A stretch of 17,561 nt of DNA from Ferrimicrobium sp. Its GTDB lineage: Bacteria > Actinomycetota > Acidimicrobiia > Acidimicrobiales > Acidimicrobiaceae. The stretch lies in contig DAHXNM010000058.1 of assembly GCA_027365375.1 (NCBI GenBank), positions 1 through 17,561 of the forward strand, read 5' to 3'. The position numbers and the translations under genes were made by a program. The notes below the pieces were generated by a model, which was not told where the DNA came from, searched no databases, and saw only the letters and a program-made list of their open reading frames with translations. Of this stretch, positions 6,310 through 14,812 are shown in pieces (the first letter of the stretch is position 1; each line of letters starts with the position of its first letter).

Positions 6310-6996
6310 CTAGATGGATGCCAACAGTACCGCTAATAGACCGGTCAGAAAGATCCCATCGAAGGTTCCTGCCCCACCAATCGAGACGATCGGAGCTCCT
6401 AGCGTTCGCGTCTTGTTGAGATTCGCGAGGTCAGCACCGATCAGAACACCCATAACCCCAATTATGTAGGCGAGAGCTGCAAGATAGTGGACCGTTAGCA
6501 AGGAGGCAAGAATAACTGCTATCAGAGCTGGCAGAACAATGGGTACGGCGATCCCAACCCCGCGAATCGGACGAGCAACCAAGCGAACCGCCACCGCTGC
6601 GATCACTACCCCGATCAAGGCCAGAAGTTCAAGATGGTCATGGATGGTTAGGTAGATAGAGAGACCCGCTGGGATCAGCGCGCCGCCAACATTCACCGCT
6701 ATGGTTGTCTCGCTCGGACGCAATGGAGTAGGAATAGTGTAGCGAATACCAAGGAAGCTAATCGAACGTTCAGCTGGCTGCTCGAAGGCATTGTGTAGGC
6801 GTGCCACTGGAACATTGACGAAACTTCCAATAATCGTTGCCGTCAAGATGACCAGTAGCCATCCCGGGGCAATGCCGATCCGTCGATAGGCGAAGCCGAG
6901 TAGATCGAACGCTAGTAGCACCGCAAAGACCGCCAACATGAGAGCGAGCGCCAAATACAAGGGCCACGCAAAAACCGAATAGAAAGATCTACGCAT
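6310..6996 (-). CDS. DUF1614 family membrane protein
   Basis: 228 residues, strongly hydrophobic, with about seven probable membrane helices (the first at about residues 9-35). The signature of the DUF1614 family is clear in NVGGALIP (102-109), GADLANL (187-193) and APIVSIGGAGTFDGIF (201-216). The family has no established function; the Gly/Asp-rich C-terminal motif suggests a conserved ligand or ion site within the membrane, but that is inference. The ATG at 6996 is chosen because GGAGGGAG lies upstream of it; an in-frame start at 7050 would add 18 residues without such a site. It converges on icd with a 44-bp gap and diverges from gdh. Confidence 0.85.
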   Translation of the reverse strand: MRRSFYSVFAWPLYLALALMLAVFAVLLAFDLLGFAYRRIGIAPGWLLVILTATIIGSFVNVPVARLHNAFEQPAERSISFLGIRYTIPTPLRPSETTIAVNVGGALIPAGLSIYLTIHDHLELLALIGVVIAAVAVRLVARPIRGVGIAVPIVLPALIAVILASLLTVHYLAALAYIIGVMGVLIGADLANLNKTRTLGAPIVSIGGAGTFDGIFLTGLLAVLLASI

Positions 6997-7159
6997 GATG
7001 GGAACTCCCTCCATCCGATTCCAACCTAGCATCGCCACAGAATCGACCACAGTTCTAGCTGTCCTGTCTTACGATCAAGCGAGCTACACAACGTGCCGAT
7101 GAACAGCGATGCAAACATCTGAATCCCGCTCGCAACTTAAGGATTACGAACTCGATAGC

Positions 7160-7188
7160 GTGACGACGCGCGCACAAGATACGCTAGA
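7160..7188 (+). promoter_or_regulatory. Possible promoter of gdh
   Basis: GTGACG (7160-7165), 17 bp, TAGATT (7183-7188). Four of six bases match the -35 consensus and the -10 fits TANNNT. Transcription would start near 7195, about 29 nt before the gdh start and upstream of its Shine-Dalgarno. Confidence 0.4.
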
Positions 7189-7223
7189 TTAGAGAGAAGA
7201 TCTACTCGACAAAGGAGTCGAAG

Positions 7224-10200
7224 TTGACACTTACATCAAAAAAGCCGACCAAAAATCCAGTATTCAGTGGTTTGAAGGAACGGCTTAGGGAACTTGAATC
7301 CCAATTGGGTACGCCCGACAAGCGGAAGGCATTCCTCGGTTTTGCTCGCTCGTTCACTGCGCATATCGACCCCGAGGAGGAGACGGCGTTCTCTACCGAC
7401 TTTGTCGTATCGGCGCTCACCGCTCAGCTCCATACGCTCGACGCCACCACGACCGACGATATGTGCGTTATGGAGATTGTCCGCGGATCAGACGTGCTTC
7501 GTGTTCGCTGTCGACCCGACGGAATTTCTGAGCTAGACTCGGTTTTCTCGACGATGCGGGCGCCAGGCACTATAGTATCCATCGTCAGCAACGACATGGA
7601 ATTTCTTGTAGACACGTTCCTGCAGACCATTCGCGAGAAATCAGATCGACTTACCACGATACACCCCATTCTCGAGCGTGCCGATCTCGCCAGCTACGGG
7701 TGCAATGTGAATTCAGCGCAACCCACTGAGCTTCTCTCATTCTTTGCCGCCCAGTTTCCTATTGCGGTGACCAAGGTCGAAGCTGAGCAGCTCCTACGAA
7801 CGCTGGCAAAGCGCTATCAACAGCTCCATCACTTCAATCGAGACCGTGATCGAATGCTCTCCGACCTCCTTCATCTGATTGAGCGGCAGGAGTTTCCGAT
7901 GAACGGAAAGACAGAGCCTCCAGTGAGCAACTCTGCATTCTCCCATTTTTTACCCTTTGCCGAGATAAGACGCCCGAAAAAGGGTGAGCGGCTCGATCTC
8001 GGAATAACACGTGAGGATGTCGCTATCGATCGTCACTGGCCACGCGGCCTTAGCTCCAACTATCACATCCAGGTTCTCCCGGCCCGATCAGAGATTCTCG
8101 ACTTCTCCCAGCTTCGCGCGGTCTCATTTAAAACTCCCGAAGGAGAGGTTGACTTTGTCGGGATCTTCCGACCCCAGCGAACAGGGGCAATCGGACTAGC
8201 GGCTCCAGAGGTGGCAGATCGTCTCGACACCGCTCGCAAACGCCTAAACCTTCTTCCAACGAGCCACTCGTATCGGGTTTTGCAAGATTTTGTGACCTCG
8301 CTCAACATTGATACGGTGCTAGCACTGCCGGTCGGCGACTTCCTTGAACTCGCGCGATCAGGGCTCTTAGTCGAAGAGGTCTCGCGTACCCAGGTATTTC
8401 TGAGTCAGGCACCAACCGGACCGCGACGTCTGTTGGTCCTGGTCCCAGGCGACAGGGTAGAGCTAGGCATTGAGGATCGAATCGACGATACGTTAGCGAA
8501 CTACTGCGACGGGGTACCCAAGCGTGTAGGCCGTGTCTTCTCCGAGCGCCGTCTGGTGCTGGAGTACATTCTGCTCGGTTCGTTGACCCCAGATGGGTTA
8601 GACAAGCTCGCCGAAGAACTCGATAGAGTCACCACGCCCTGGAAGGCTCGTATCCGATCAAAGCTGCGTCAAGAACTAAACCCTGACCTGCTACCAAAGG
8701 TGCTTGGTGCGCTCGATCTTGTCGCTGAATCAGTCGAAGAGAGTTATCAGCAGGAGGAGAACGATGATTTTATCATCTCCGACCTGACTGCAATTGCCTC
8801 TCTGTTGGAGTCCGACCGCCGGCTCTCTTCACGACTGCTAGTTGATGTTAACGGAGAGCTGAGGCTTCACCTAATTTTGCTAGGGAGTCGGCTATCACTC
8901 TCGCAGATCCTTCCTGTCATTGAAAACTTTGGCCTCAAGGTGCTAGATGAACAACCCTATCGTGGTCGCTCTGGCAACCGAGAGCTTTGGATTATCGATC
9001 TTGGACTCGTCGTTGAAGATGATGATGCTCTCGAGCGCTTGAGAAATGGGCGTGTTCGCGAACGGGTAGAACAGTCATTAGCTGCCATCTGGCATGGAGA
9101 AGAGGAGAACGACCAGCTCAACCAGCTTGCAATAGCTGCCGAACTTAACCCAGAAGAGATCTCGGTGGTGCGCGCACTTGCAAGCTACATGCGACTCACA
9201 AACCTCGGATACTCCGAAACTTACTGCCAGCAAGCGTTGGTGAGTCAGCCAACACTGGCCCGCATGTTGGTTCGGTTATTCTATACCCGTTTTGACCCTG
9301 AGGTCTCTGACCTTGACCGTGGCGAATCTAGCGATCGGTTGATCGCCTCTCTGGAGGAGGCACTTGGCAACGTGACCTCCCTAGATCAGGACAAGGTCCT
9401 GCGCGGGATGAAGGAACTCGTGCTCGCCATGCTGCGAACCAACCTGTTCCAACCTGATCGCAAGGCAGTTGCGTTCAAAATCGACCCTCGGATGCTGAGT
9501 TTCTTGCCAGAACCAAAGCCTCGCTACGAGATCTACATGCGTAACGAGACCACGGAGGCCGTTCACTTGCGAGGGGGTCCGGTCGCGAGAGGAGGAATTC
9601 GATTTTCCGATCGCATGGAGGATTTCAGGACGGAGATCCTGGGGCTCATGAAGGCACAGACAGTGAAGAACGCTGTCATCGTGCCGGTAGGATCCAAAGG
9701 CGGCTTCATAGTCAAGGATCTCGACCCCAAGGGTCGGAACGCCACCAAGATCGAACGATCCTACCGAGTGTTCATGGAGACGCTTCTCTCCCTGACCGAC
9801 AATCTTGTTGGCGGCAAGGTTGTACCGCCAGAGAGAACCGTACGCCACGACGGCCCTGACCATTACCTTGTGGTGGCAGCCGACAAGGGAACGGCCACTT
9901 TTTCAGACATCGCCAATGAGATCTCCATCAATCATGGTTATTGGCTTGGTGATGCGTTTGCATCCGGAGGATCCCATGGATTCGATCATAAGCAGATGGG
10001 CATCACCGCAAAGGGGGCCTGGGTCTCGGTCGAGCACCTCTTCGATGCCGTCGGCATCGATGTGGCACGAACCCCGATTCGAGTGGTGGGCATTGGCGAT
10101 CTGTCTGGCGACGTCTTTGGCAACGGCACCTTACGGTCTCATCAGCTCAAGCTGGTAGCAGCTTTTGATCATCGCCACATCTTCCTTGACCCAGACCCAG

Positions 10201-11891
10201 AGCCTGAGGTTTCGTGGCAAGCGCGTGCGGCCATCTTCTCGCAAGGAGCCGGCACAAGCTGGGAGGACTATCCAGAGTCCGCTATATCGACGGGAGGCGG
10301 TGTCTTCTCTCGCAACGTCAAGAGCATCAAGATATCTCCCCAGATCGCCGAGGTCCTCGACATTCCGGTCGGTTCGTATGAGCCCAATCAGCTGATCAGG
10401 CATATCCTCCAGGCGCCTGTCGACCTTCTCTTCAACGGTGGCATCGGCACCTACGTGAAGGCCTCAACCGAGGCCAACATCGAAGTCGCCGACAAGGCGA
10501 ATGACTCTGTCCGCGTCAACGGCAACGAGGTCAGAGCGCGCGTCATCGGCGAAGGAGGCAACCTTGGGATGACACAACTCGGCCGTATCGAATATTGTTT
10601 GAGTGGAGGTCGGTGCAACACCGACTCGATCGACAACTCGGCCGGTGTCGACACCTCAGACCACGAAGTCAACATCAAAATTGCGCTTGACGCTCTGGTC
10701 CATCAAAACGAGCTCTCCGTGGATCAACGCAACGAGGTGCTAGCCCAGTGCGTCTCCGAGGTCGAGACGCAGGTGCTTGCCGATAACGTCTACCAGAATT
10801 GGGCACTCTCGGCAGCCGAGGCCCGCTACGACCATTCTTGGGGAGAGATCACTCGTCTGCTTGGCCATCTTGTGGACTCAGCCGGACTCGCACCTGGCGT
10901 AGAGCAGCTGCCAAACCCATCGGTGATTGCGGCGAACCCACCGAATAGAAAGTTAACAAGGGCCGAGCTCTCCATCATCATCTCGTACGTAAAGCTCGAC
11001 CTCAATCAACAGTTGATGGAGAGCTCACTCCTCGATCACCCATTAACCGATGGTCTTTACGAGGAGTACTTTCCGCTGCCCGTCCGCCAACGGATCAGAC
11101 AACTCTCGCTGCGTCATCCTTTGCGTCGCGAGCTAATAGCTACCACCATCGCAAATGTAATCGTCAACCACGTGGGCGTGTTTGGAGTTCAGGCGATCGC
11201 GGCTGCAGCCAACATCTCGATCGTTAAGGCAGCTGAATATATCTACCTAGCCCTCCTCGTCTCCGATGCGCGCGCTACGGTTCGTCGTCTTCTCTGGTCA
11301 ACTGGAGTATCGTTCGAGGCACGGATGGATGCCTATCTTGGCTTCCAGGATCTCGTTTGCACATCGGCTCTCGAGCTCCGCCTCGTCGTCGACGAGCCCG
11401 ACAGGCTATTCGACAGTGACGACCTTGGTAAACTCACTAACCGAGTCAAGACCGTTGCCCAGGCGCTGAGCGCGCGTGATGACCTGCCGACTAGCTGGCA
11501 GTCGCGTCGAGAGCTCTTGACCCAAGCCCAGATCGATTCCCAAATCACCGATCTCCTCGTCCCAGGACGGGCTCTCGCTCTATATCTCTCACTGCTGGTC
11601 GATCAGGGTGATAGTGTGGGCGATCTTGAGGAGTTTGCCGGCTCTCTATACCAACATGAGCTCGCAAGTGGTATCGTCACCACCCGAGAACTTCTCTCGA
11701 ACGTGCCTACGACCGATCTCTCATCGGTCCTAGCGCAACAACAGGTGCAGGATCGGCTTAATAACCTATCTCGTTCCATCTACCAAGGGCAATCATTTGT
11801 TGACAGTGTCAAGAATGCAGTTGATTGCGTTGCTGAGAATCTAGAACGAGGAGAGATGCTACAAGCCTTGCTAGAGAGTCTTAAGTTCTAG
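7224..11891 (+). CDS. gdh: NAD-specific glutamate dehydrogenase, large (180-kDa class)
   Basis: Interconverts glutamate and 2-oxoglutarate plus ammonium with NAD; enzymes of this class usually act in glutamate breakdown. 1555 residues, the normal size of the bacterial large-GDH family known from Streptomyces and Mycobacterium. The TTG start at 7224 is preceded by AAAGGAG six bases upstream. The N-terminal half carries the long regulatory region of the family. The catalytic core is clear: RGGIRFSDR (789-797), KAQTVKNAVIVPVGSKGGF (810-828), AADKGTATFSD (885-895), DAFASGGSHGFDHKQMGITA, VVGIGDLSGDVFGNG (954-968, dinucleotide fold), VDLLFNGGIGTYVKAST, and GEGGNLGMTQLGRIEY. No frameshift or internal stop. 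It uses the product of the icd reaction encoded 1 kb upstream. It converges on bluB. Confidence 0.96.
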   Translation: MTLTSKKPTKNPVFSGLKERLRELESQLGTPDKRKAFLGFARSFTAHIDPEEETAFSTDFVVSALTAQLHTLDATTTDDMCVMEIVRGSDVLRVRCRPDGISELDSVFSTMRAPGTIVSIVSNDMEFLVDTFLQTIREKSDRLTTIHPILERADLASYGCNVNSAQPTELLSFFAAQFPIAVTKVEAEQLLRTLAKRYQQLHHFNRDRDRMLSDLLHLIERQEFPMNGKTEPPVSNSAFSHFLPFAEIRRPKKGERLDLGITREDVAIDRHWPRGLSSNYHIQVLPARSEILDFSQLRAVSFKTPEGEVDFVGIFRPQRTGAIGLAAPEVADRLDTARKRLNLLPTSHSYRVLQDFVTSLNIDTVLALPVGDFLELARSGLLVEEVSRTQVFLSQAPTGPRRLLVLVPGDRVELGIEDRIDDTLANYCDGVPKRVGRVFSERRLVLEYILLGSLTPDGLDKLAEELDRVTTPWKARIRSKLRQELNPDLLPKVLGALDLVAESVEESYQQEENDDFIISDLTAIASLLESDRRLSSRLLVDVNGELRLHLILLGSRLSLSQILPVIENFGLKVLDEQPYRGRSGNRELWIIDLGLVVEDDDALERLRNGRVRERVEQSLAAIWHGEEENDQLNQLAIAAELNPEEISVVRALASYMRLTNLGYSETYCQQALVSQPTLARMLVRLFYTRFDPEVSDLDRGESSDRLIASLEEALGNVTSLDQDKVLRGMKELVLAMLRTNLFQPDRKAVAFKIDPRMLSFLPEPKPRYEIYMRNETTEAVHLRGGPVARGGIRFSDRMEDFRTEILGLMKAQTVKNAVIVPVGSKGGFIVKDLDPKGRNATKIERSYRVFMETLLSLTDNLVGGKVVPPERTVRHDGPDHYLVVAADKGTATFSDIANEISINHGYWLGDAFASGGSHGFDHKQMGITAKGAWVSVEHLFDAVGIDVARTPIRVVGIGDLSGDVFGNGTLRSHQLKLVAAFDHRHIFLDPDPEPEVSWQARAAIFSQGAGTSWEDYPESAISTGGGVFSRNVKSIKISPQIAEVLDIPVGSYEPNQLIRHILQAPVDLLFNGGIGTYVKASTEANIEVADKANDSVRVNGNEVRARVIGEGGNLGMTQLGRIEYCLSGGRCNTDSIDNSAGVDTSDHEVNIKIALDALVHQNELSVDQRNEVLAQCVSEVETQVLADNVYQNWALSAAEARYDHSWGEITRLLGHLVDSAGLAPGVEQLPNPSVIAANPPNRKLTRAELSIIISYVKLDLNQQLMESSLLDHPLTDGLYEEYFPLPVRQRIRQLSLRHPLRRELIATTIANVIVNHVGVFGVQAIAAAANISIVKAAEYIYLALLVSDARATVRRLLWSTGVSFEARMDAYLGFQDLVCTSALELRLVVDEPDRLFDSDDLGKLTNRVKTVAQALSARDDLPTSWQSRRELLTQAQIDSQITDLLVPGRALALYLSLLVDQGDSVGDLEEFAGSLYQHELASGIVTTRELLSNVPTTDLSSVLAQQQVQDRLNNLSRSIYQGQSFVDSVKNAVDCVAENLERGEMLQALLESLKF

Positions 11892-11940
11892 TTGCACGGC
11901 CACCAATCACAATAGCAGCGCCCCGATCGATTGCATACTA

Positions 11941-12627
11941 TCACTCAGTTGTCTCGGCGTCCTCGCCCGGCAGTTGAGCCAGGTGATCTACGCCAGCGTG
12001 CTCACCAAACCTATCCATAAACACATGCGGGCGCAGAGGGCGTCGGGACTGCCAATTCAAACGCTCTAGATCCGGTATCTGTTCAAAATGTGTAACTGGG
12101 CCGAGGCAAAGCCAAGCGATTGGTCTGATATCAGCTGGCAGCCCTATGAGATGGGCTAAGAAATCCTCGCGATAGAACGATACCCAGCCAACGCCAATAC
12201 CCTCTACAGTCGCCGCAAGCCAAAGATTTTCGATCGCTAGGCAGACAGAGTACAGCCCCGCGTCGTCGATCGCATGTCGGCCAAGCACATGTGGAGACCC
12301 CCGCTGCGGGTCGTAGGTGACGACTATGCCAAGGCTCGCCTCTAGGATACCTTCGATCTTGATCCTCTGAAAACGTTCACGAGCCTCCTCATCCAGACTG
12401 GATTCGAAGGTGGCTCTCTCTTTATAGACATGCTCATAGAAGGCACGCCGTATCCCCTCTGACTCCACCAAGACAAAGTCCCACGGCTGCGACATCCCTA
12501 CGCTTGGAGCACCGTGGGCTGCGGCTAGGACTCTGCCGAGCACCTTAGGGTCGAGTTCAGCACCAGTGAACTGTCCACGGACATCACGACGTCCAAAAAT
12601 AACCCGATAGAAACTGTCTCGATCCAC
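11941..12627 (-). CDS. bluB: 5,6-dimethylbenzimidazole synthase BluB
   Basis: Oxygen-dependent enzyme of the nitroreductase fold that breaks down reduced FMN to 5,6-dimethylbenzimidazole, the lower ligand of vitamin B12. 228 residues. Family marks are RRDVRGQF (13-20, with Asp15 equivalent to Asp32 of Sinorhizobium BluB), AAHGAPSVGMSQPWDFVLV (36-54), DDAGLYSVCLAIENLWLAA (121-139), GVGWVSFY (145-152, with Ser150 equivalent to the key Ser167) and PIAWLCLGPV (169-178). These distinguish it from general nitroreductases. The GTG start at 12627 has AAGGG six bases upstream. It is divergent from the ABC transporter gene with only 74 bp between; no other B12 gene is in the window and no cobalamin riboswitch would fit in that gap. 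Confidence 0.92.
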   Translation of the reverse strand: MDRDSFYRVIFGRRDVRGQFTGAELDPKVLGRVLAAAHGAPSVGMSQPWDFVLVESEGIRRAFYEHVYKERATFESSLDEEARERFQRIKIEGILEASLGIVVTYDPQRGSPHVLGRHAIDDAGLYSVCLAIENLWLAATVEGIGVGWVSFYREDFLAHLIGLPADIRPIAWLCLGPVTHFEQIPDLERLNWQSRRPLRPHVFMDRFGEHAGVDHLAQLPGEDAETTE

Positions 12628-12658
12628 GAGTTTCCCTTCTCTTTCAAAACCTCGCCTC

Positions 12659-12671
12659 AGGCTACTAGCCT
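12659..12671. promoter_or_regulatory. Palindrome AGGCTACTAGCCT between divergent bluB and ABC genes
   Basis: A perfect odd palindrome (AGGCTA-C-TAGCCT) near the middle of the 74-bp gap between two divergent genes, followed by TTTT. The position suits an operator for both genes. As RNA it would form only a five-pair stem. Confidence 0.35.
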
Positions 12672-12701
12672 TTTAGGAATGCAGACAACTACACGACGCC
12701 A

Positions 12702-14588
12702 GTGAACACAATGCGTGGCCTACGGAACAGGAGCTCGAATCCCGTCTCCGTAAAGGACATCGACAGCCGAACGCTCGGCCGCGCTTGGCAGGTGACAAAA
12801 GAATTTCGCTTTGGGCTCATCCTGTACTTGCTGGCGATCCTTCTGGCGGCGCTCTTCGGCTCGCTGACTCCCCTACTGTTCAAGGACCTCATTAACAATG
12901 CCATTCCTCGTGGTTCTATCCATCTGCTTATCATCTATTCCATCATTCTTGGGATCCTGACCTTCGCTCAGACTGGGATTGGCGTACTCAGCCGTTACCT
13001 CCAGTCGATGATCGGGGAAGGGATTATATACCGGCTTCGGATTCGGCTCTTTGAGCACATGCAAACGCTCTCTCTCAGCTTTTTCACGCACTCGCAGACC
13101 GGCTCTATCATCTCCCGTGTCAACAACGACGTGGTCGCATCACAGCAGGTAGTTGGGACACTTGGATCACTCGTCTCCGACGTGTCGACGCTTGTCTTCA
13201 CACTATTTTTCATGTTCGAGCTTTCGCCGCAGGTGACCATTCTTGCTCTGCTCATCGTACCGGTACTAATCGCCTTGGATCGCCTACTCGGAAAGAGATT
13301 GACGCGTTATGCCCGAGTCCAGATGCAGGCAAATGCAGAGATGTCAGCCTTCGAGCAAGAACGCTTCAACGTATCAGGTTCGCTGCTGGTCTCGTTGTTT
13401 GGCAATCGGAGCAGAGAATCGGAGCAGTTTCGGACGCAGGCAGCCGGAGTCCGGGAGGCGGGCATTCGCTTCGCCCTTTTTGGACGCCTCTACTACAGTA
13501 CCTTAGCGCTCATGGGTGGTATTGGCACGGTGGCAGTCTACGCCATCGGTGGAGACGAGGCGATCCACCATGCGCTCACACTCGGGGCGCTAGTGGCCTT
13601 GGCGCAGTACGTCACGAAGCTCTTTGCACCGCTCACCGACCTCTCCTCGGCTCGCGTGAATCTGCTACAAGCTCTGGTGAGCTTTGACCGTGTCTACGAG
13701 GTACTGGACCTGACCCCAGAGGTACAGAATCCTACGCGACCCATCCACCTGCCCAAGCCGGCCGGCCACATCAGCTTTGAGCACGTCAGCTTCAAGTATC
13801 CCTCCGCGACGCCCTTGGCTAGCCTCGCCAAGAACCCAGCCATAACCGAACCTGTGAACAATGAGTATGCCCTCTTCGACATCAATATGACCCTCGAACA
13901 GGGGAGCATGACCGCCCTCGTCGGACAGTCAGGTGCGGGCAAGACGACCATAACAAATCTGATCACGCGCCTATACGACCCAACAGATGGATCGATCAGC
14001 TTCGACGGAGTCGACCTACGTGCGCTCGACATTGAGACACTGCGGACGCTTATTGGCGTCGTATCCCAAGACCCGTTCCTCTTTCACGATACCATCAGGT
14101 CGAATCTGTTGTACGCCAACATTCATGCTAGCAACCAAGATTTGTCGGCTGTGGTAGAGGCGAGCCAACTCGGAGAGTTGGTTGAGCGACTCCCGCAAGG
14201 TCTCGACACTCTGGTAGGAGAGCGTGGATATAGACTATCTGGCGGCGAAAAACAGAGGATGTCGATCGCCCGCGTACTCCTCAAGGATCCTAAAGTAGTA
14301 GTCCTTGATGAGGCAACCTCCAGCCTGGATTCCACAAACGAGGCCCACATCCAAGAGGCGATTGGGCGTACGCTCAAAGGGAGAACCTCGCTTGTGATAG
14401 CGCATCGACTCTCAACTGTACTCGGGGCTGACATGATCGTGGTGTTAGATCATGGGCAGATAGCTGAGATGGGTCCGCATCGAACCTTGATTGCACGACA
14501 GGGCCTTTACGCTGAAGTCTTCGAACGCCAGTTTCGGACGCCGGACACCACGATCATACCTGACCAGCTCACTCAAACGCTGGAGTAA
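12702..14588 (+). CDS. ABC exporter, fused membrane and ATPase domains (MsbA-like)
   Basis: Half-transporter of the multidrug/lipid exporter type, working as a dimer in the cytoplasmic membrane; the substrate cannot be read from sequence. The N-terminal part (about residues 35-330) has six likely membrane helices and family motifs such as LSFFTHSQTGSIISRVNNDV. The ATPase domain has Walker A GQSGAGKTT (408-416), Q-loop Gln456, signature LSGGEKQR (512-519), Walker B VVVLDE (532-537, with Glu537) and H-loop His568, so it should be active. About 18 extra residues (370-388) sit between the FKYP strand and Walker A. Start uncertain: GTG 12702 or ATG 12711, neither with a Shine-Dalgarno. Divergent from bluB. 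Confidence 0.93.
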   Translation: MNTMRGLRNRSSNPVSVKDIDSRTLGRAWQVTKEFRFGLILYLLAILLAALFGSLTPLLFKDLINNAIPRGSIHLLIIYSIILGILTFAQTGIGVLSRYLQSMIGEGIIYRLRIRLFEHMQTLSLSFFTHSQTGSIISRVNNDVVASQQVVGTLGSLVSDVSTLVFTLFFMFELSPQVTILALLIVPVLIALDRLLGKRLTRYARVQMQANAEMSAFEQERFNVSGSLLVSLFGNRSRESEQFRTQAAGVREAGIRFALFGRLYYSTLALMGGIGTVAVYAIGGDEAIHHALTLGALVALAQYVTKLFAPLTDLSSARVNLLQALVSFDRVYEVLDLTPEVQNPTRPIHLPKPAGHISFEHVSFKYPSATPLASLAKNPAITEPVNNEYALFDINMTLEQGSMTALVGQSGAGKTTITNLITRLYDPTDGSISFDGVDLRALDIETLRTLIGVVSQDPFLFHDTIRSNLLYANIHASNQDLSAVVEASQLGELVERLPQGLDTLVGERGYRLSGGEKQRMSIARVLLKDPKVVVLDEATSSLDSTNEAHIQEAIGRTLKGRTSLVIAHRLSTVLGADMIVVLDHGQIAEMGPHRTLIARQGLYAEVFERQFRTPDTTIIPDQLTQTLE

Positions 14589-14812
14589 GGCGTCCATCAA
14601 CCTAGTCTCAACCGCCCTAGCCATCATGTCCCACCCGTTATGGGGGATCACACCAGCCGCTGTGAATAGTCAATTGGCGTGAGAATTTAGCTAAAGCGAC
14701 CACCAACGCTCTCAACCTGTACTAAGTTAGGCGCAATCGAAGTTTTAGTTGACTCCGGTGGGCTGGGAAAAGCTCGTAAACGAAAATATGAGAAGTCAGG
14801 GGGACCTACTCA

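Noticed and set aside
9381..9863. Minus-strand frame of 160 codons inside gdh
   Set aside because: Antisense to the conserved catalytic core of glutamate dehydrogenase.
12628..12701. Cobalamin riboswitch upstream of bluB
   Set aside because: The gap is only 74 bp and lacks a B12-box-like sequence.
14629..14647. Stem TCCC-A-CC/GG-GGGA after the ABC gene as a terminator
   Set aside because: The stem is short with a bulge and no T-run follows; too weak to list.
14749..14777. TTGACT before the permease gene as a promoter
   Set aside because: The -35 box is good, but the bases at 16-19 bp spacing do not resemble a -10 box.
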